A stretch of DNA of 64,000 nt from Baia soyae (GCF_004341445.1 NZ_SLXV01000008.1:26392-90391), one strand, 5' to 3'. Counted from the first letter of the stretch, positions 45,299 to 55,162 are shown. The notes: generated from the letters alone by a model not told the origin. Translations and numbers: made by a program.

Positions 45299-46174
45299 AT
45301 GCATACCGGTCAAACGATTCGGGAAGCATTTGCAGGGGCTTCCTCTTTTTTACGAGAAAGAGGAAGCGATTCGCCCGAATTTGAAGCAGAGTTGTTATTA
45401 CGACGTTTATTAGGATTGAATCGAACTGGGTTATTTATGAAGATGGTAGAGCCTTTTCCGGCAGATGTAGCACTACAGTGGAATAAGTGGCTCGAGCGTA
45501 GAGCTGGCGGGGAACCGATCCAATACATCGTCGGAGATCAAGAGTTTTATGGGCGTGTATATGCGGTAAGTCCCTCTGTTCTCATCCCGCGGCCCGAAAC
45601 GGAGCTATTAGTCGAAGGTGTTCTTCAAGAAGGAAAGAGCCTCTTTGGAGATGAGGAAGTTCGAGTAGCAGAAGTAGGAACTGGAAGCGGTTGCATTTCG
45701 ATTAGTTTGGCTTTAGAGGCGCCTAAGTGGGCTGTGACGACCGTTGATCTCTCTTCGGAAGCCCTAGAGGTTGCTAGACGAAATGCGACCTCCTACGACG
45801 TTTTAGAACGAGTAACGTTCATGCAAGGAAATTTAGTGGAACCACTCATCTCGCAAAGAGACCAATTTCAGATCTTTGTTTCCAATCCACCTTATATCTC
45901 GAGCGATGAGATGCTAGGCTTAGAAAAACAGGTCCGGGACTTTGAACCACACCTTGCGTTACATGGCGGTGATGATGGGCTAAATCCCTATCGTTTGCTT
46001 TGCCGTGATCTATGTTCGTGGCCCAATCTCAGGCTGGTCGCCTTTGAAATAGGAGCTAGTCAGGGAGCAGAGGTTGAAAGATTGGTGCAATCGATTCCGA
46101 GTATCTCAAAGACAGAAATTCGTCAGGATTACGCTGGTTTGGATCGTATGGTCTTCGGATGGCGCCATAGGTAA
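45299..46174 (+). CDS. prmC: Peptide chain release factor N5-glutamine methyltransferase
   Basis: 291 aa with CAGGAGGA before the ATG. A helical N-terminal domain binds RF1/RF2. The SAM motif I is VAEVGTGSGCISISLALE, and the catalytic NPPY is in VSNPPYISSDE, diagnostic for N5-glutamine methylation. PRPETELLVE is also typical of PrmC. It modifies the GGQ of release factors. Confidence 0.95.
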   Translation: MHTGQTIREAFAGASSFLRERGSDSPEFEAELLLRRLLGLNRTGLFMKMVEPFPADVALQWNKWLERRAGGEPIQYIVGDQEFYGRVYAVSPSVLIPRPETELLVEGVLQEGKSLFGDEEVRVAEVGTGSGCISISLALEAPKWAVTTVDLSSEALEVARRNATSYDVLERVTFMQGNLVEPLISQRDQFQIFVSNPPYISSDEMLGLEKQVRDFEPHLALHGGDDGLNPYRLLCRDLCSWPNLRLVAFEIGASQGAEVERLVQSIPSISKTEIRQDYAGLDRMVFGWRHR

Positions 46175-46259
46175 CTGGTAAAATTTTTCATAAAAAACAG
46201 ATTAAATCCCCCATGACTTGTCCATACTGAAAGTAGGATGATGAGGGGGAAATCTTGAT

Positions 46260-46967
46260 ATGAAACGGACTTATACTTTTTTATTTATAGGATTGTTGCT
46301 CTTATCGATTGGGTTTACCGGATTTATGTTTGTTGAGCAGTCACGGGGAGAGAAAGTTCTTCCGCACTTATCAAATGAGAATGATAAAAATAACGCTCAA
46401 AACCGCATTCCCGCAGAAGCGATTCGCCTTCGTGTCATCGCAAATAGCGATTCTTCGGAAGATCAATGGATTAAGCGAAAAGTTCGAGATGAAATCGTAG
46501 CGGAGATGCAGAGTTGGGCTATGAAACCGAAGCATATCGACGAAGCTCGTCAGTTGATTCAGTCGAAACTTTCTTCCTTTCAGCAAATCGCCCAAAATAC
46601 ATTACGTACATATGGAATTCAGGACGCAGTGGATGTCACATTTGCTAAGGTTCCATTTCCTACTAAGTTGTATGGTGACCAAGTATATCCTGCTGGAGAG
46701 TATGAGGCACTTCGTGTTACGATTGGTGAAGGTAAAGGTGAGAACTGGTGGTGCGTATTATTCCCGCCGCTATGCTTTATTGATATGAGCAGTGGTGAGG
46801 CGATCCCAAAAGAAGCGACAGATCCAACAGCTGCACTATCTGCTTCGATTGCATCAGATCATCAAGTTTATGAGCAAAAGACTGAGAAAAACACTTCACA
46901 TAAGAAAAAAAATCCTGAAGTTAAATTTTATCTACTTGAACGTTTAAGTAGTCTATGGAATGATTAA
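46260..46967 (+). CDS. spoIIR: Stage II sporulation protein R
   Basis: 235 aa. A single N-terminal hydrophobic segment (residues ~5-25) acts as signal or anchor. Family motifs are RIPAEAIRLRVIANSDSSEDQ, VRDEIVAEM, and GEYEALRVTIGEGKGENWWCVLFPPLCF. The protein is exported from the forespore and triggers SpoIIGA to process pro-sigma-E in the mother cell. Sigma-F control is expected; GGTAAAATT at 46177-46185 fits its -10 consensus, but no good -35 is seen, so this is tentative. GAGGGGGAAA precedes the ATG. Confidence 0.94.
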   Translation: MKRTYTFLFIGLLLLSIGFTGFMFVEQSRGEKVLPHLSNENDKNNAQNRIPAEAIRLRVIANSDSSEDQWIKRKVRDEIVAEMQSWAMKPKHIDEARQLIQSKLSSFQQIAQNTLRTYGIQDAVDVTFAKVPFPTKLYGDQVYPAGEYEALRVTIGEGKGENWWCVLFPPLCFIDMSSGEAIPKEATDPTAALSASIASDHQVYEQKTEKNTSHKKKNPEVKFYLLERLSSLWND

Positions 46968-46975
46968 TAAAGCAA

Positions 46976-47001
46976 AAATCCGGTTTGTTCCGGGTTTTTT
47001 T
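46976..47001 (+). terminator. Terminator after spoIIR
   Basis: AATCCGG pairs with CCGGGTT around a TTTGTT loop and runs into TTTTTTT, nine bases after the stop. Confidence 0.8.
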
Positions 47002-47067
47002 GTTCTAAAACGATTCATCCTTACATAGAAGTTGAAACAATAGCGAAGAGATGGAGGAGGATGAATT

Positions 47068-47532
47068 ATGGTTATCGTTCGTCGTGCCAAACCGGAGGAT
47101 CAAGGAGAAATTGAACGATTGCTTCGGGAAGCTAGCTTGGACGATGATGGGGTGGACAAGCATTTAGAACACTTTTTTGTGGTGGAGATTCCCCCGGCAG
47201 ATGATGAAACCGCTCAAATGGTGGGTGCGGCAGGGATGGAGATCTATGAAACGTGTGCCTTATTGCGTTCATTAGTCGTAGCACGAGCAAGTTGGAATGG
47301 AGAAGTTAGCTGGAAACTGATGCAAATCTTGTTATCCTATGCAGAGCATCTAGAGCTAGAAGAAGTATACTTATTTGCCAATGGTGCTTCTCCGTGGTTA
47401 CAAGAAATTGGTTTTGAAAGCGTTTCGTTTGACCAATTGCCAGATGAAATTCAAGAATTACCTCATGTAGATGAATTAAAGGTAAAAGGCTCCCCGTTAG
47501 TTTTTCGGAGTGAATCATGCCTGTACCATTAG
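47068..47532 (+). CDS. GNAT-like N-acetyltransferase (YwlB type)
   Basis: 154 aa, short GNAT fold: RRAKPEDQGEIERLLREASL at the N-terminus, the core strand with ETCALLRSLVVARASWNGEVSWKL in place of the usual acetyl-CoA loop, and EVYLFANGASPWLQEIGFESV near the end. Position between spoIIR and ywlC is that of ywlB in Bacillus. The pyrophosphate loop is not a clean QxxGxG/A, so activity is uncertain. Substrate unknown; an N-acetylglutamate-like role has been proposed for relatives. Confidence 0.75.
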   Translation: MVIVRRAKPEDQGEIERLLREASLDDDGVDKHLEHFFVVEIPPADDETAQMVGAAGMEIYETCALLRSLVVARASWNGEVSWKLMQILLSYAEHLELEEVYLFANGASPWLQEIGFESVSFDQLPDEIQELPHVDELKVKGSPLVFRSESCLYH

Positions 47533-47551
47533 GTTTAAAGGAGAATGACGT

Positions 47552-48622
47552 GTGCAACAAGTGATCACCCATTGGTGGGAAGTTGATTCCACGGATACCA
47601 TAGAGGGGTTAAAACGACAACCAGAAATCATTCGTGCAGCAAAACTTCTCCGAGAAGGTGGTTTGGTTGCCTTTCCGACAGAAACCGTCTATGGATTAGG
47701 TGCGGATGCGACTTCACAGGCCGCTGTTGCACAAATCTTTGAAGCGAAGGGACGTCCCTCGGACAACCCTTTAATCGTTCATTTAGGTTCACCTGAACAA
47801 CTAGCCAAATGGGTAGAGGGAGTGCCTTCTGTGGCGAAAATCTGTATGAAACATTTTTGTCCAGGGCCTCTTACCTTGGTGTTACCTCATAATGGGCAGA
47901 TCGCGGATAATGTAACAGCTGGTTTAGATACCGTAGCTGTACGATTTCCCTCGCACCCGGTAGCGATGGCGTTATTACAAGTGGCTGATATCCCGGTGGC
48001 GGCGCCTAGTGCCAATCGATCGGGTAAGCCAAGCCCTACACAGGCCCAGCATGTCTGGCATGACCTGTCTGGCCGATTTCATGTGTTGTTGGACGGAGGA
48101 AATGCAGGGGTGGGGATCGAGTCGACCGTGCTTGATATAACAGGCGATGTGCCTATGTTGCTACGTCCCGGAGGCATCACCTTAGAACAATTGCGTGATG
48201 TTTTAGGAGATGTAGAGGTAGATCCCAATCTTCACAGTGAGAAATCCAAACCACGTTCCCCGGGAATGAAGTATCGGCATTATGCTCCATCGGGGGAGAT
48301 GTTTCTCGTGCATGGTGAGCCTTTGAAAGTGGTAGGGCGAGTGAATCGCATGATAAAAGAGGATGTTCGACAAGGAAAAAAGGTAGGCGTATTAACAACG
48401 GAGGAACGAAAACATTACTTTAAGCAAGCGAATCATGTGATTGCTTGCGGCTCTCGCTCCGATCCAGAGTCCGTAGCCAGAGGTTTGTACGATGCCCTCC
48501 GTACATTTGATCAAGAGAAGATCGATGTCATCTATGCAGAGACATTTCCCGAATGCGGAATTTACACCTCTGTGATGAACCGAATGAGAAAAGCTGCCGA
48601 AGGACGAATGATCCGAGTTTAG
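47552..48622 (+). CDS. Threonylcarbamoyl-AMP synthase (YwlC/Sua5 type)
   Basis: 356 aa from GTG 47552 after AAAGGAG. It is the long Sua5 form. The N-terminal YrdC domain (~20-210) has GGLVAFPTETVYGLGADA, KGRPSDNPLIVH, and AAPSANRSGKPSPT. The C-terminal Sua5 domain (~215-356) is joined by a linker with SPGMKYRHYAP. It makes threonylcarbamoyl-AMP from threonine, bicarbonate and ATP for the t6A37 modification of tRNA. Essential in most bacteria. Same place as ywlC in Bacillus. Confidence 0.94.
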   Translation: MQQVITHWWEVDSTDTIEGLKRQPEIIRAAKLLREGGLVAFPTETVYGLGADATSQAAVAQIFEAKGRPSDNPLIVHLGSPEQLAKWVEGVPSVAKICMKHFCPGPLTLVLPHNGQIADNVTAGLDTVAVRFPSHPVAMALLQVADIPVAAPSANRSGKPSPTQAQHVWHDLSGRFHVLLDGGNAGVGIESTVLDITGDVPMLLRPGGITLEQLRDVLGDVEVDPNLHSEKSKPRSPGMKYRHYAPSGEMFLVHGEPLKVVGRVNRMIKEDVRQGKKVGVLTTEERKHYFKQANHVIACGSRSDPESVARGLYDALRTFDQEKIDVIYAETFPECGIYTSVMNRMRKAAEGRMIRV

Positions 48623-48652
48623 CGTGGGCTAGGGTGGAGAGGAGAATTCTGA

Positions 48653-49318
48653 TTGTCTTTGCTTTTTGTATTCGATATTGATGGTACGTTAACAGAATCA
48701 AATGATTTACATCAGCGTGTATATTTAGAGTCTTTAACAGCATTTGGTTATGCCGAGATTAATCCTGATTGGGGCGGTTATCAGCATTATACTGATTCTC
48801 ATATCTTTTATGAGAATGGTCGATATAATCAGATGCAAGTAACATCTAGTGATCTAGCACGATTTGAACATCAATTTTATCAAATTTATTTGGAATATAG
48901 AAAACATAGTGAAATACACGAGATTCCTGGTGCGGGTGATTTTTTACGTCATTTATCCGCGGAGGGGGTCCCGTTTTGTTTTGCAACCGGCTCTCTGAGA
49001 AGCGCGGCTGAAGATAAATTGGCTATTTTCTCAGATGTTGATTGTGTTCCTGTACTTGCTACTGCGAGTGAAGGCGTTACGCGTGAGGAGATTGTAGGAA
49101 GTGCGATTGAGAAGGCGAAGCATACCTATCATGTCTCTCATTTTGAGCGGATCGTCTCCATTGGGGATGGTGTCTGGGATTACCGAACAGCCCGTAATCT
49201 CCATTTGCAATTTGTGGGTGTCGCTCAAGGGGAGCAAAGAAAGCAATTAATAAGTGTAGGCGCGGAACATATTATTCCGCATTTCCAAGGGATTCAAGTA
49301 AAAGAACTAGCCAAGTAG
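48653..49318 (+). CDS. HAD-superfamily phosphatase
   Basis: 221 aa from TTG 48653 with GGAGAGGAG upstream. HAD motifs: I FDIDGTLTES, II CFATGSLRS, III a lysine in EKAKHTYHV, and IV VSIGDGVWDYRTARN. The cap between motifs I and II is helical (subclass I). It should hydrolyse a phosphate monoester; the substrate is not readable. The gene is not part of the usual ywlC-mntP order in Bacillus, so it is an insertion. Confidence 0.82.
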   Translation: MSLLFVFDIDGTLTESNDLHQRVYLESLTAFGYAEINPDWGGYQHYTDSHIFYENGRYNQMQVTSSDLARFEHQFYQIYLEYRKHSEIHEIPGAGDFLRHLSAEGVPFCFATGSLRSAAEDKLAIFSDVDCVPVLATASEGVTREEIVGSAIEKAKHTYHVSHFERIVSIGDGVWDYRTARNLHLQFVGVAQGEQRKQLISVGAEHIIPHFQGIQVKELAK

Positions 49319-49383
49319 GCTGGTTCTTTTTTGTGTGGTCCAAGCATAGGTTACAACATAGATAGGACAAGGAGGGACTACTC

Positions 49384-49947
49384 ATGTTAGAGTCCATACC
49401 AGATGTCGGTCAGATTCTTACACTCACGATTATAGCGATTGCCCTTGGGATGGACGCTCTTTCGATCGGAATCGGTTTGGGGATGAAACGTCCTTCCTTT
49501 GAAAAAATGGTGTTGTTTTGTATGCTTGTTGCCTTTTTTCATATTGTGATGCCGTTGTGTGGGATTTACATAGGAGAATACCTGAGTGTATACATAAAAG
49601 AAATTGCCTCCTTGGTAGGAGGAGGTATGCTTTGCTTTCTAGGTGGAAACATGGTGATTCATAGTTTTCGAAACTCGGAAGAGGTCTTTGTCCGAAGTGG
49701 GACGATCATGGGATTGACGATGATGTCGATGAGTGTAAGTCTGGACAGTCTTTCAGCGGGTCTTAGCATGGGCCTTTTTTCGGCGGATCGGTTTCTAGCT
49801 GTTATCTTGTTTGGATTATCGGGAGGCGTTTTGACGATCCTTGGGCTTCTGATCGGGAAGTCTATGGGAAGCTGGATGGGTAGGTATGGAGAAATCTTGG
49901 GTGGCGTCATTTTATTTGTGTTAGGTGTAACGTTTCTATGGGATTGA
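49384..49947 (+). CDS. mntP: Putative manganese efflux pump MntP
   Basis: 187 aa with six hydrophobic helices in two related halves. The conserved acidic motifs are ALGMDALSIGIGLG in the first half and MSVSLDSLSAGLSMG in the second. These membrane aspartates are the Mn2+ path in MntP. GGAGGGA lies before the ATG. It overlaps the ZIP gene by ten bases. Plasma membrane. Confidence 0.88.
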   Translation: MLESIPDVGQILTLTIIAIALGMDALSIGIGLGMKRPSFEKMVLFCMLVAFFHIVMPLCGIYIGEYLSVYIKEIASLVGGGMLCFLGGNMVIHSFRNSEEVFVRSGTIMGLTMMSMSVSLDSLSAGLSMGLFSADRFLAVILFGLSGGVLTILGLLIGKSMGSWMGRYGEILGGVILFVLGVTFLWD

Positions 49948-50678
49948 TCAACGAAGCTATTATATATAGCGCGGTAACTGGAGTATCTACGTTTATTGGC
50001 GCCATTCTCGTTTGTTTTCTCCCGATTAACAAACGAGTCCTCGCTTTTTCACTCGGTTTATCTGTGGGCGTGATGCTTTGGATTACCTACGGAACTCTAC
50101 TACCTGTCTCGTTTCAATATGGAAATTGGACAGAAGCATTTTTAGGAATGGGACTGGCTGGTCTTATCTTGGTGTTGATTCATCAAATGCCATTCGGTAA
50201 AGTAAAAGGACAAGAAGGTAATCAAGAATATGCAAAACTGGGAATTTATTTATTTGCCGCTATTGCGCTGCATAATATTCCCGAGGGTGCGCTGATTGGT
50301 ATCGGATTTGGCACGATGAGAGAGATGGGGATGTCGATTAGCTTGGCGATGGTTATTCATAACATTCCCGAGGGGATGAGCCTAGGAGCTCCGTTACTCG
50401 CGGCAAATTGTTCGAAGAGGATAGTGGGGCTTGTTGGATTACTAAGTGGCGCTGTTCTCCCGCTTGGGACATGGCTAGGTGGATTTGTTTCCTCGCCTCG
50501 ATGGATTGCGATTGCACTTGTGTTTGCGGCTACAACCATGGTTTGGGTTGCTTGGGAAGTGTTACTTCGATCATGGAAGTTGTCGAAAGGAAACGCTTGT
50601 ATCGGAATCGGTTGCGGGATGATCTTGATGTATGTGATCCATCTCTTTCACTTTCACGGATTGCCTGGGATGCATTAA
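49938..50678 (+). CDS. ZIP-family metal transporter
   Basis: 246 aa with about eight membrane helices. Both binuclear-site motifs are present: ALHNIPEGALIGIGFG and VIHNIPEGMSLGAP, the ZIP helix-4 and helix-5 signatures. ZIP proteins move divalent metals, mostly Zn2+ or Fe2+, into the cytoplasm. It begins inside the end of mntP, so the two are translationally coupled, which suggests joint metal balancing. Metal specificity is inferred, not read. Confidence 0.88.
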   Translation: MGLINEAIIYSAVTGVSTFIGAILVCFLPINKRVLAFSLGLSVGVMLWITYGTLLPVSFQYGNWTEAFLGMGLAGLILVLIHQMPFGKVKGQEGNQEYAKLGIYLFAAIALHNIPEGALIGIGFGTMREMGMSISLAMVIHNIPEGMSLGAPLLAANCSKRIVGLVGLLSGAVLPLGTWLGGFVSSPRWIAIALVFAATTMVWVAWEVLLRSWKLSKGNACIGIGCGMILMYVIHLFHFHGLPGMH

Positions 50679-50706
50679 CAACTAGAATGGAAACGGGGGA
50701 TCACGG

Positions 50707-51183
50707 TTGAATCTGAAACGAATTTTGTTTGTCTGCACAGGAAACACCTGTAGGAGTCCGATGGCAGAAGCATTGCTCCGAAAGGTGAGTCACGAGTTTC
50801 ATATAGATTTAGAGATAAAATCAGCAGGTACACATGCCTATCATGGTCTACCAGCTTCAGAATACTCCAGCATGGCACTGCAAGAAAAAGGAATCAACCA
50901 TGATCATCGATCACAAGCGATTACATCTGAGTTGATCGAGTGGTCAGATCTGATTCTGACGATGACAGAGGGTCATCAAGCTGTGTTGGAACAGATGTTT
51001 CCCGAAGCGAAAGAGAAAATATTTACCCTAAAAAGGATCGCCTACGGTGTCCAAGATTGGGAGCAGGATATCGCGGATCCTTACGGTGGTTCGGCAGAAA
51101 TGTACCGAGAGACGAGAGATGAAATCGAACAAGCGATACGACAGCTGATGGGGAAATGGAATTCCAATTCCGAAAATGAATAG
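50707..51183 (+). CDS. ywlE: Protein arginine phosphatase (YwlE type, low-molecular-weight PTP fold)
   Basis: 158 aa from TTG 50707, after GGGGGATC. The P-loop is CTGNTCRSPMAEA; threonine two residues after the nucleophile cysteine is the feature that gives YwlE arginine over tyrosine specificity. The general acid aspartate is in IADPYGGS. It reverses McsB protein-arginine phosphorylation, which marks proteins for ClpCP. Position before rpiB is as in Bacillus. Confidence 0.92.
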   Translation: MNLKRILFVCTGNTCRSPMAEALLRKVSHEFHIDLEIKSAGTHAYHGLPASEYSSMALQEKGINHDHRSQAITSELIEWSDLILTMTEGHQAVLEQMFPEAKEKIFTLKRIAYGVQDWEQDIADPYGGSAEMYRETRDEIEQAIRQLMGKWNSNSENE

Positions 51184-51249
51184 AATACTCCCTCCGCCTC
51201 TTTATTACGGGTATACTAAGGGTGACATAATGAAGAGGAGGCGGTTTTT

Positions 51250-51696
51250 TTGCGTATTATTCTTGCATCCGATCATGGAGGCGTTCGTTTGAAAGAAGAA
51301 TTAAAAGGCCTGCTAGCGGATTTACATATGGAGTTTGAAGATATCGGATGTACGTCTGATCAGTCAGTTGACTATCCAGACTATGCGGAACCTGTGGCGA
51401 AACGCGTTGCCAAGGGTGAATTCGATCGTGGCATCTTGATTTGTGGTACCGGTATTGGGATGTCGATTGCGGCTAATAAAGTAAAAGGGATTCGTTGTGC
51501 CGTAGTAAGTGACGAATACTCTGCTCGTATGAGCCGTGAGCATAACAATGCAAACGTGTTAGCGCTGGGTGAACGTGTCGTAGGCGGAGACTTGGCAAAG
51601 TCCATCGCACACGCTTGGTTGACAACCGAGTTTGCCGGGGATCGTCATCTTCGTCGCGTAAATAAAATTGCTGAACTCGAAAGAGCCGAGTTGTGA
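51250..51696 (+). CDS. rpiB: Ribose-5-phosphate isomerase B
   Basis: 148 aa from TTG 51250 after GAGGAGGCGG. Opening RIILASDHGGVRLKE, DYPDYAEPVA, and the catalytic cysteine in ILICGTGIGMSIAANK. HNNANVLALGERV closes the site. It interconverts ribose 5-phosphate and ribulose 5-phosphate. It overlaps the next gene by four bases (GTGA). Confidence 0.94.
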   Translation: MRIILASDHGGVRLKEELKGLLADLHMEFEDIGCTSDQSVDYPDYAEPVAKRVAKGEFDRGILICGTGIGMSIAANKVKGIRCAVVSDEYSARMSREHNNANVLALGERVVGGDLAKSIAHAWLTTEFAGDRHLRRVNKIAELERAEL

Positions 51697-52244
51697 TGAC
51701 CACGACGATTTATGAACAAACCAAGCAAGTAGTCCAGTCGCTCATTCAGGTATCTGGGCTTCATGAGAAGCACCTTCTGGTCATCGGGGTAAGTACCAGC
51801 GAAGTGATCGGGAAGCAGATTGGAACAGGTGGAAGCGATCAAGTAGCGGCAGAGATATTCTCGGCTGTGCGGGAATTGCAAGAGGAGTACGCCTTTCAGC
51901 TTGCCTTTCAGTGCTGTGAACATTTAAATCGGGCCTTAGTGATGGAGCGATCTACCCAAGAACGAACTCATTACCCCGAGGTATCTGTAATCCCAGTCCC
52001 ACAAGCAGGTGGCGCTATGGCTTCCTATGCCTTTCATCATCTGCAAGACCCTGTACTCGTAGAAGCGGTACAAGCTGATGCGGCGATCGATATTGGTGAT
52101 ACGTTAATTGGCATGCACTTAAAACCAGTCGCCGTCCCCATAAGACCCACACAACGTACCATCGGGGAGGCGCGCGTAACGATGGCCATAACTCGTCCTA
52201 AATTGATTGGCGGGGCACGAGCTGTTTATGTGTTAGAAAGATAA
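51693..52244 (+). CDS. ywlG: YwlG/TIGR01440 family protein
   Basis: 183 aa from GTG 51693, or ATG 51696, overlapping the rpiB stop. A conserved Bacillota family of unknown function, recognised by LLVIGVSTSEVIGKQIGTGGS, FQCCEHLNRALVMER and VPQAGGAMASYAFHHL. The CCEHLNRAL segment is the likely active or binding site. No membrane part. The order rpiB-ywlG-glyA is as in Bacillus. Confidence 0.88.
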   Translation: MMTTTIYEQTKQVVQSLIQVSGLHEKHLLVIGVSTSEVIGKQIGTGGSDQVAAEIFSAVRELQEEYAFQLAFQCCEHLNRALVMERSTQERTHYPEVSVIPVPQAGGAMASYAFHHLQDPVLVEAVQADAAIDIGDTLIGMHLKPVAVPIRPTQRTIGEARVTMAITRPKLIGGARAVYVLER

Positions 52245-52320
52245 AAATCAATGCTGTCAGATAAATGTTCCTTTGTTAAAATAGGGTGAATGGCTTTTGA
52301 TCAGAAGGGGGAAACGCGCG

Positions 52321-53562
52321 GTGGAACACTTACAAAATCAAGACCCAGAGTTAGTAGAGGCAATGCAAGCAGAGCTGCATCGTCAGCAACAAAACATAGA
52401 GCTGATTGCTTCTGAAAACTTCGTCAGCCCTGCAGTCATGGAAGCGATGGGAAGTATCCTAACGAATAAGTACGCGGAAGGGTATCCGGGTAAACGATAT
52501 TATGGCGGTTGTGAGCATGTGGACGTCGTTGAGAACTTAGCTCGCGATCGTGCGAAGAAATTGTTTGGTGCTGAGCATGCAAATGTTCAACCACATTCGG
52601 GCGCCCAAGCCAATATGGCCGTTTATTATGCCATGTTAGAGTACGGTGATACCGTTCTAGGGATGAATCTGGCTCATGGAGGACATCTCACCCACGGAAG
52701 TCCTGTGAACTTTTCGGGGAAACTATATAACTTCGTTGCCTACGGAGTGGATGAGAATACCCACCGCATTAACTACGAGGAAGTGCGTCAAGTAGCGTTA
52801 GAGCATAAGCCAAAGTGCATCGTTGCCGGAGCGAGTGCGTATCCACGTATCATTGATTTTGCTAAGATGCGTGAGATTGCGGATGAGGTTGGAGCGATCT
52901 TTATGGTAGATATGGCTCATATTGCCGGACTCGTCGCTACGGGGCACCATCCGAACCCAGTTCCTTATGCCGACTTCGTTACGACCACAACACATAAAAC
53001 GCTACGTGGACCACGTGGAGGCATGATTCTTTGTAAGGCGGAGTACGCGCAAAAGATTGATAAAGCGATTTTCCCTGGTATCCAAGGGGGCCCGCTTATG
53101 CATGTCATCGCTGCGAAAGCAGTCGCTTTTGGAGAGGCACTGTCCGAAGAGTTCCGTACTTACTCAGGGAACGTGGTCCGTAATGCCAACCGTCTAGCTG
53201 AAGGGTTAAAAGCAGAGGGGCTTAAACTCGTTTCCGATGGAACCGATAATCATCTCGTATTGATCGATGTTCGTACGGTTGGTTTGACGGGTAAGAAGGC
53301 CGAGCACTTGTTAGATGAAATCGGAATTACCACCAATAAAAACACGATTCCAAACGACCCAGAAAGCCCGTTTGTAACCAGTGGTGTTCGGATCGGTACA
53401 GCAGCTGTCACCTCTCGGGGAATGGATGAGCAAGCGATGGATGAGATTGCGAAGATCATGGGGCTTACACTTAAGAACCCAGATGATGAGGCGATTCAAA
53501 ACGAAGCTCGTCGCCGCGTGGCTGAGTTAACAGCGAAGTTCCCTCTTTATCCACAATGGTAA
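52321..53562 (+). CDS. glyA: Serine hydroxymethyltransferase
   Basis: 413 aa from GTG 52321, nine bases after AAGGGGG; the longer frame from 52297 covers that site. PLP lysine is in [15 protein letters not shown]-terminal [14 protein letters not shown] and [13 protein letters not shown] are family motifs; [11 protein letters not shown] holds the PLP aspartate. It converts serine and tetrahydrofolate to glycine and 5,10-methylene-THF. A terminator follows at 53588. Confidence 0.96.
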   Translation: MEHLQNQDPELVEAMQAELHRQQQNIELIASENFVSPAVMEAMGSILTNKYAEGYPGKRYYGGCEHVDVVENLARDRAKKLFGAEHANVQPHSGAQANMAVYYAMLEYGDTVLGMNLAHGGHLTHGSPVNFSGKLYNFVAYGVDENTHRINYEEVRQVALEHKPKCIVAGASAYPRIIDFAKMREIADEVGAIFMVDMAHIAGLVATGHHPNPVPYADFVTTTTHKTLRGPRGGMILCKAEYAQKIDKAIFPGIQGGPLMHVIAAKAVAFGEALSEEFRTYSGNVVRNANRLAEGLKAEGLKLVSDGTDNHLVLIDVRTVGLTGKKAEHLLDEIGITTNKNTIPNDPESPFVTSGVRIGTAAVTSRGMDEQAMDEIAKIMGLTLKNPDDEAIQNEARRRVAELTAKFPLYPQW

Positions 53563-53587
53563 GTAAGACGTAGGATGTGTGATCAGC

Positions 53588-53619
53588 GAAAAACCACTAT
53601 ATTGGGTAGTGGTTTTTCG
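53588..53619 (+). terminator. Terminator after glyA
   Basis: GAAAAACCACTA pairs with TAGTGGTTTTTC around ATTGGG-type loop bases, 26 bases after the glyA stop. Confidence 0.85.
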
Positions 53620-53684
53620 TACGCATATAGATTGAAAGATTTTGGTAAATAATGTAGCTATGATGACATAAAGGAGTTTTACAT

Positions 53685-54314
53685 ATGAGCAACGTCTACG
53701 TATTTGATCACCCTTTAATTCAGCACAAACTGAGTATTATTCGTGATAAGAGTACCGGAACAAAAGAATTCCGTGAGCTAGTGGAAGAAGTAGCGATGTT
53801 GATGGCTTATGAAATCACACGCGATCTACCACTTCGGGAAGTAGAGATCGAGACTCCTGTCACTATGGCCACATGCCAAGTCCTAGAAGGGAAAAAGATT
53901 GGACTCGTTCCTATTCTCCGTGCGGGTCTGGGCATGGTAGATGGCGTACTTCGATTGATTCCAGCGGCAAAAGTAGGCCACATTGGACTTTATCGTGATC
54001 CAGAGACACTTAAAGCGATCAATTACTATGCCAAGATGCCATCTGATATCGGCGAGAGAGAGCTGATTGTAATTGATCCAATGCTAGCAACAGGCGCTTC
54101 TGCCGCAGCTGCTATCCAACAAATCAAAAATATGGGTGCCAAGCATATCAAGTTTATGTGTCTTATCTCTTGTCCTGAGGGCATTGCTCATCTACAAGAG
54201 GAACACCCAGATGTCGATATCTATGCGGCGGCAGTGGATGAAAGGCTAGATGAAAAGAGTTATATCATCCCTGGATTAGGTGACGCAGGAGATCGTCTAT
54301 TTGGTACGAAATAA
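53685..54314 (+). CDS. upp: Uracil phosphoribosyltransferase
   Basis: 209 aa, the standard length. AAGGAG precedes the ATG. PRPP loop [16 protein letters not shown]; the flexible loop is in [19 protein letters not shown]; uracil is bound by the C-terminal [14 protein letters not shown]. It converts uracil and PRPP to UMP. Between glyA and the atp operon, as in Bacillus. Confidence 0.96.
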   Translation: MSNVYVFDHPLIQHKLSIIRDKSTGTKEFRELVEEVAMLMAYEITRDLPLREVEIETPVTMATCQVLEGKKIGLVPILRAGLGMVDGVLRLIPAAKVGHIGLYRDPETLKAINYYAKMPSDIGERELIVIDPMLATGASAAAAIQQIKNMGAKHIKFMCLISCPEGIAHLQEEHPDVDIYAAAVDERLDEKSYIIPGLGDAGDRLFGTK

Positions 54315-54453
54315 TTCTTGAAACCTTTCACGTAAACTTAATAATTTTTTCGTGTTTTTTGAATACGATAGTGAGGGCATGGATGTCAAGGAATCTGCGA
54401 TTTAATAAAGGAGCCATTCCCAGAAACTTTTATATGATTGGCTGAAGAAAGCG

Positions 54454-54483
54454 TTGACAATCATCGGATGGTTCTATTAGTAT
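54454..54483 (+). promoter_or_regulatory. Probable promoter of the atp operon
   Basis: TTGACA (54454-54459) and TAGTAT (54478-54483) with an 18-base spacer lie about 75 bases before the first gene. The 54315-54453 stretch shows no gene or strong terminator. Confidence 0.55.
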
Positions 54484-54558
54484 AAGCATGGGAAACGCCT
54501 GAAATCACACTACCCACAGATTCCATATTACCTATAAAAATATGGGGGATGAATTGTG

Positions 54559-54774
54559 ATGACAAAGAAAAGGAGCCCCGTGCATGCACTTGCATTGGTC
54601 GGTTCATTGGGTATGGAAGTGATTCTGACGACAGTAGGTGGGGCTTATCTTGGGAAGTATCTCGATACATACTTTCACACCAAACCTACCCTACTCATCA
54701 TTGGGGTGTTTATCGGGTTAACCGCTGGTTTTGTAGCGGCGGGGTACACGTTACGAGCATTTATAAAGGATTGA
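54559..54774 (+). CDS. atpZ: AtpZ/AtpI-family small membrane protein
   Basis: 71 aa with two hydrophobic helices (~10-30 and ~42-66) joined by GKYLDTYFHTKP. GGGGGAT precedes ATG 54559. The family accompanies AtpI in Bacillota atp operons and has been linked to Mg2+/Ca2+ uptake and assembly of the c-ring. Symbol given from family and position. Confidence 0.78.
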   Translation: MTKKRSPVHALALVGSLGMEVILTTVGGAYLGKYLDTYFHTKPTLLIIGVFIGLTAGFVAAGYTLRAFIKD

Positions 54775-54781
54775 CCTCCAC

Positions 54782-55162
54782 ATGGAATCCACAACAAAAC
54801 CCATTTACTACCGTGTCGTGATGATCACACTTGTGCTGTTCATCACACTCTTAGCTTTTTGGCTCCTTACTCCTCACAAAAGTTTACTAGCTGGCGTTGC
54901 CTTAGGCCTTTCTGTTAGTTTGTACAATTTTCTCCACCTTGCAAGAAGAGTGAGACTTGCAGGCGAGTCTGTTATTGAAACAGGTACAGCCCGTACGGGT
55001 CTTGGATTTATCCAAAGGATACTTATGGTCACTTTTGCTGTGTTGATCGCTGTGCGGTTTCCAGAGCAAATCGATGGCAGAGGAATCGCTTTAGGAGCAC
55101 CAGTTTGCTATATCCTCTCTCTTTTTGTATATATCTCACTACCAGCCAACCGAAAAAGTTGA
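54782..55162 (+). CDS. atpI: ATP synthase subunit I (AtpI)
   Basis: 126 aa with four hydrophobic helices, as usual for AtpI; sequence conservation is low in this family. Helix 2 to 3 holds LGLSVSLYNFLHLARRVRLA with the basic cytoplasmic loop. It assists c-ring assembly. It starts seven bases after the atpZ stop and 26 bases before atpB. Confidence 0.8.
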   Translation: MESTTKPIYYRVVMITLVLFITLLAFWLLTPHKSLLAGVALGLSVSLYNFLHLARRVRLAGESVIETGTARTGLGFIQRILMVTFAVLIAVRFPEQIDGRGIALGAPVCYILSLFVYISLPANRKS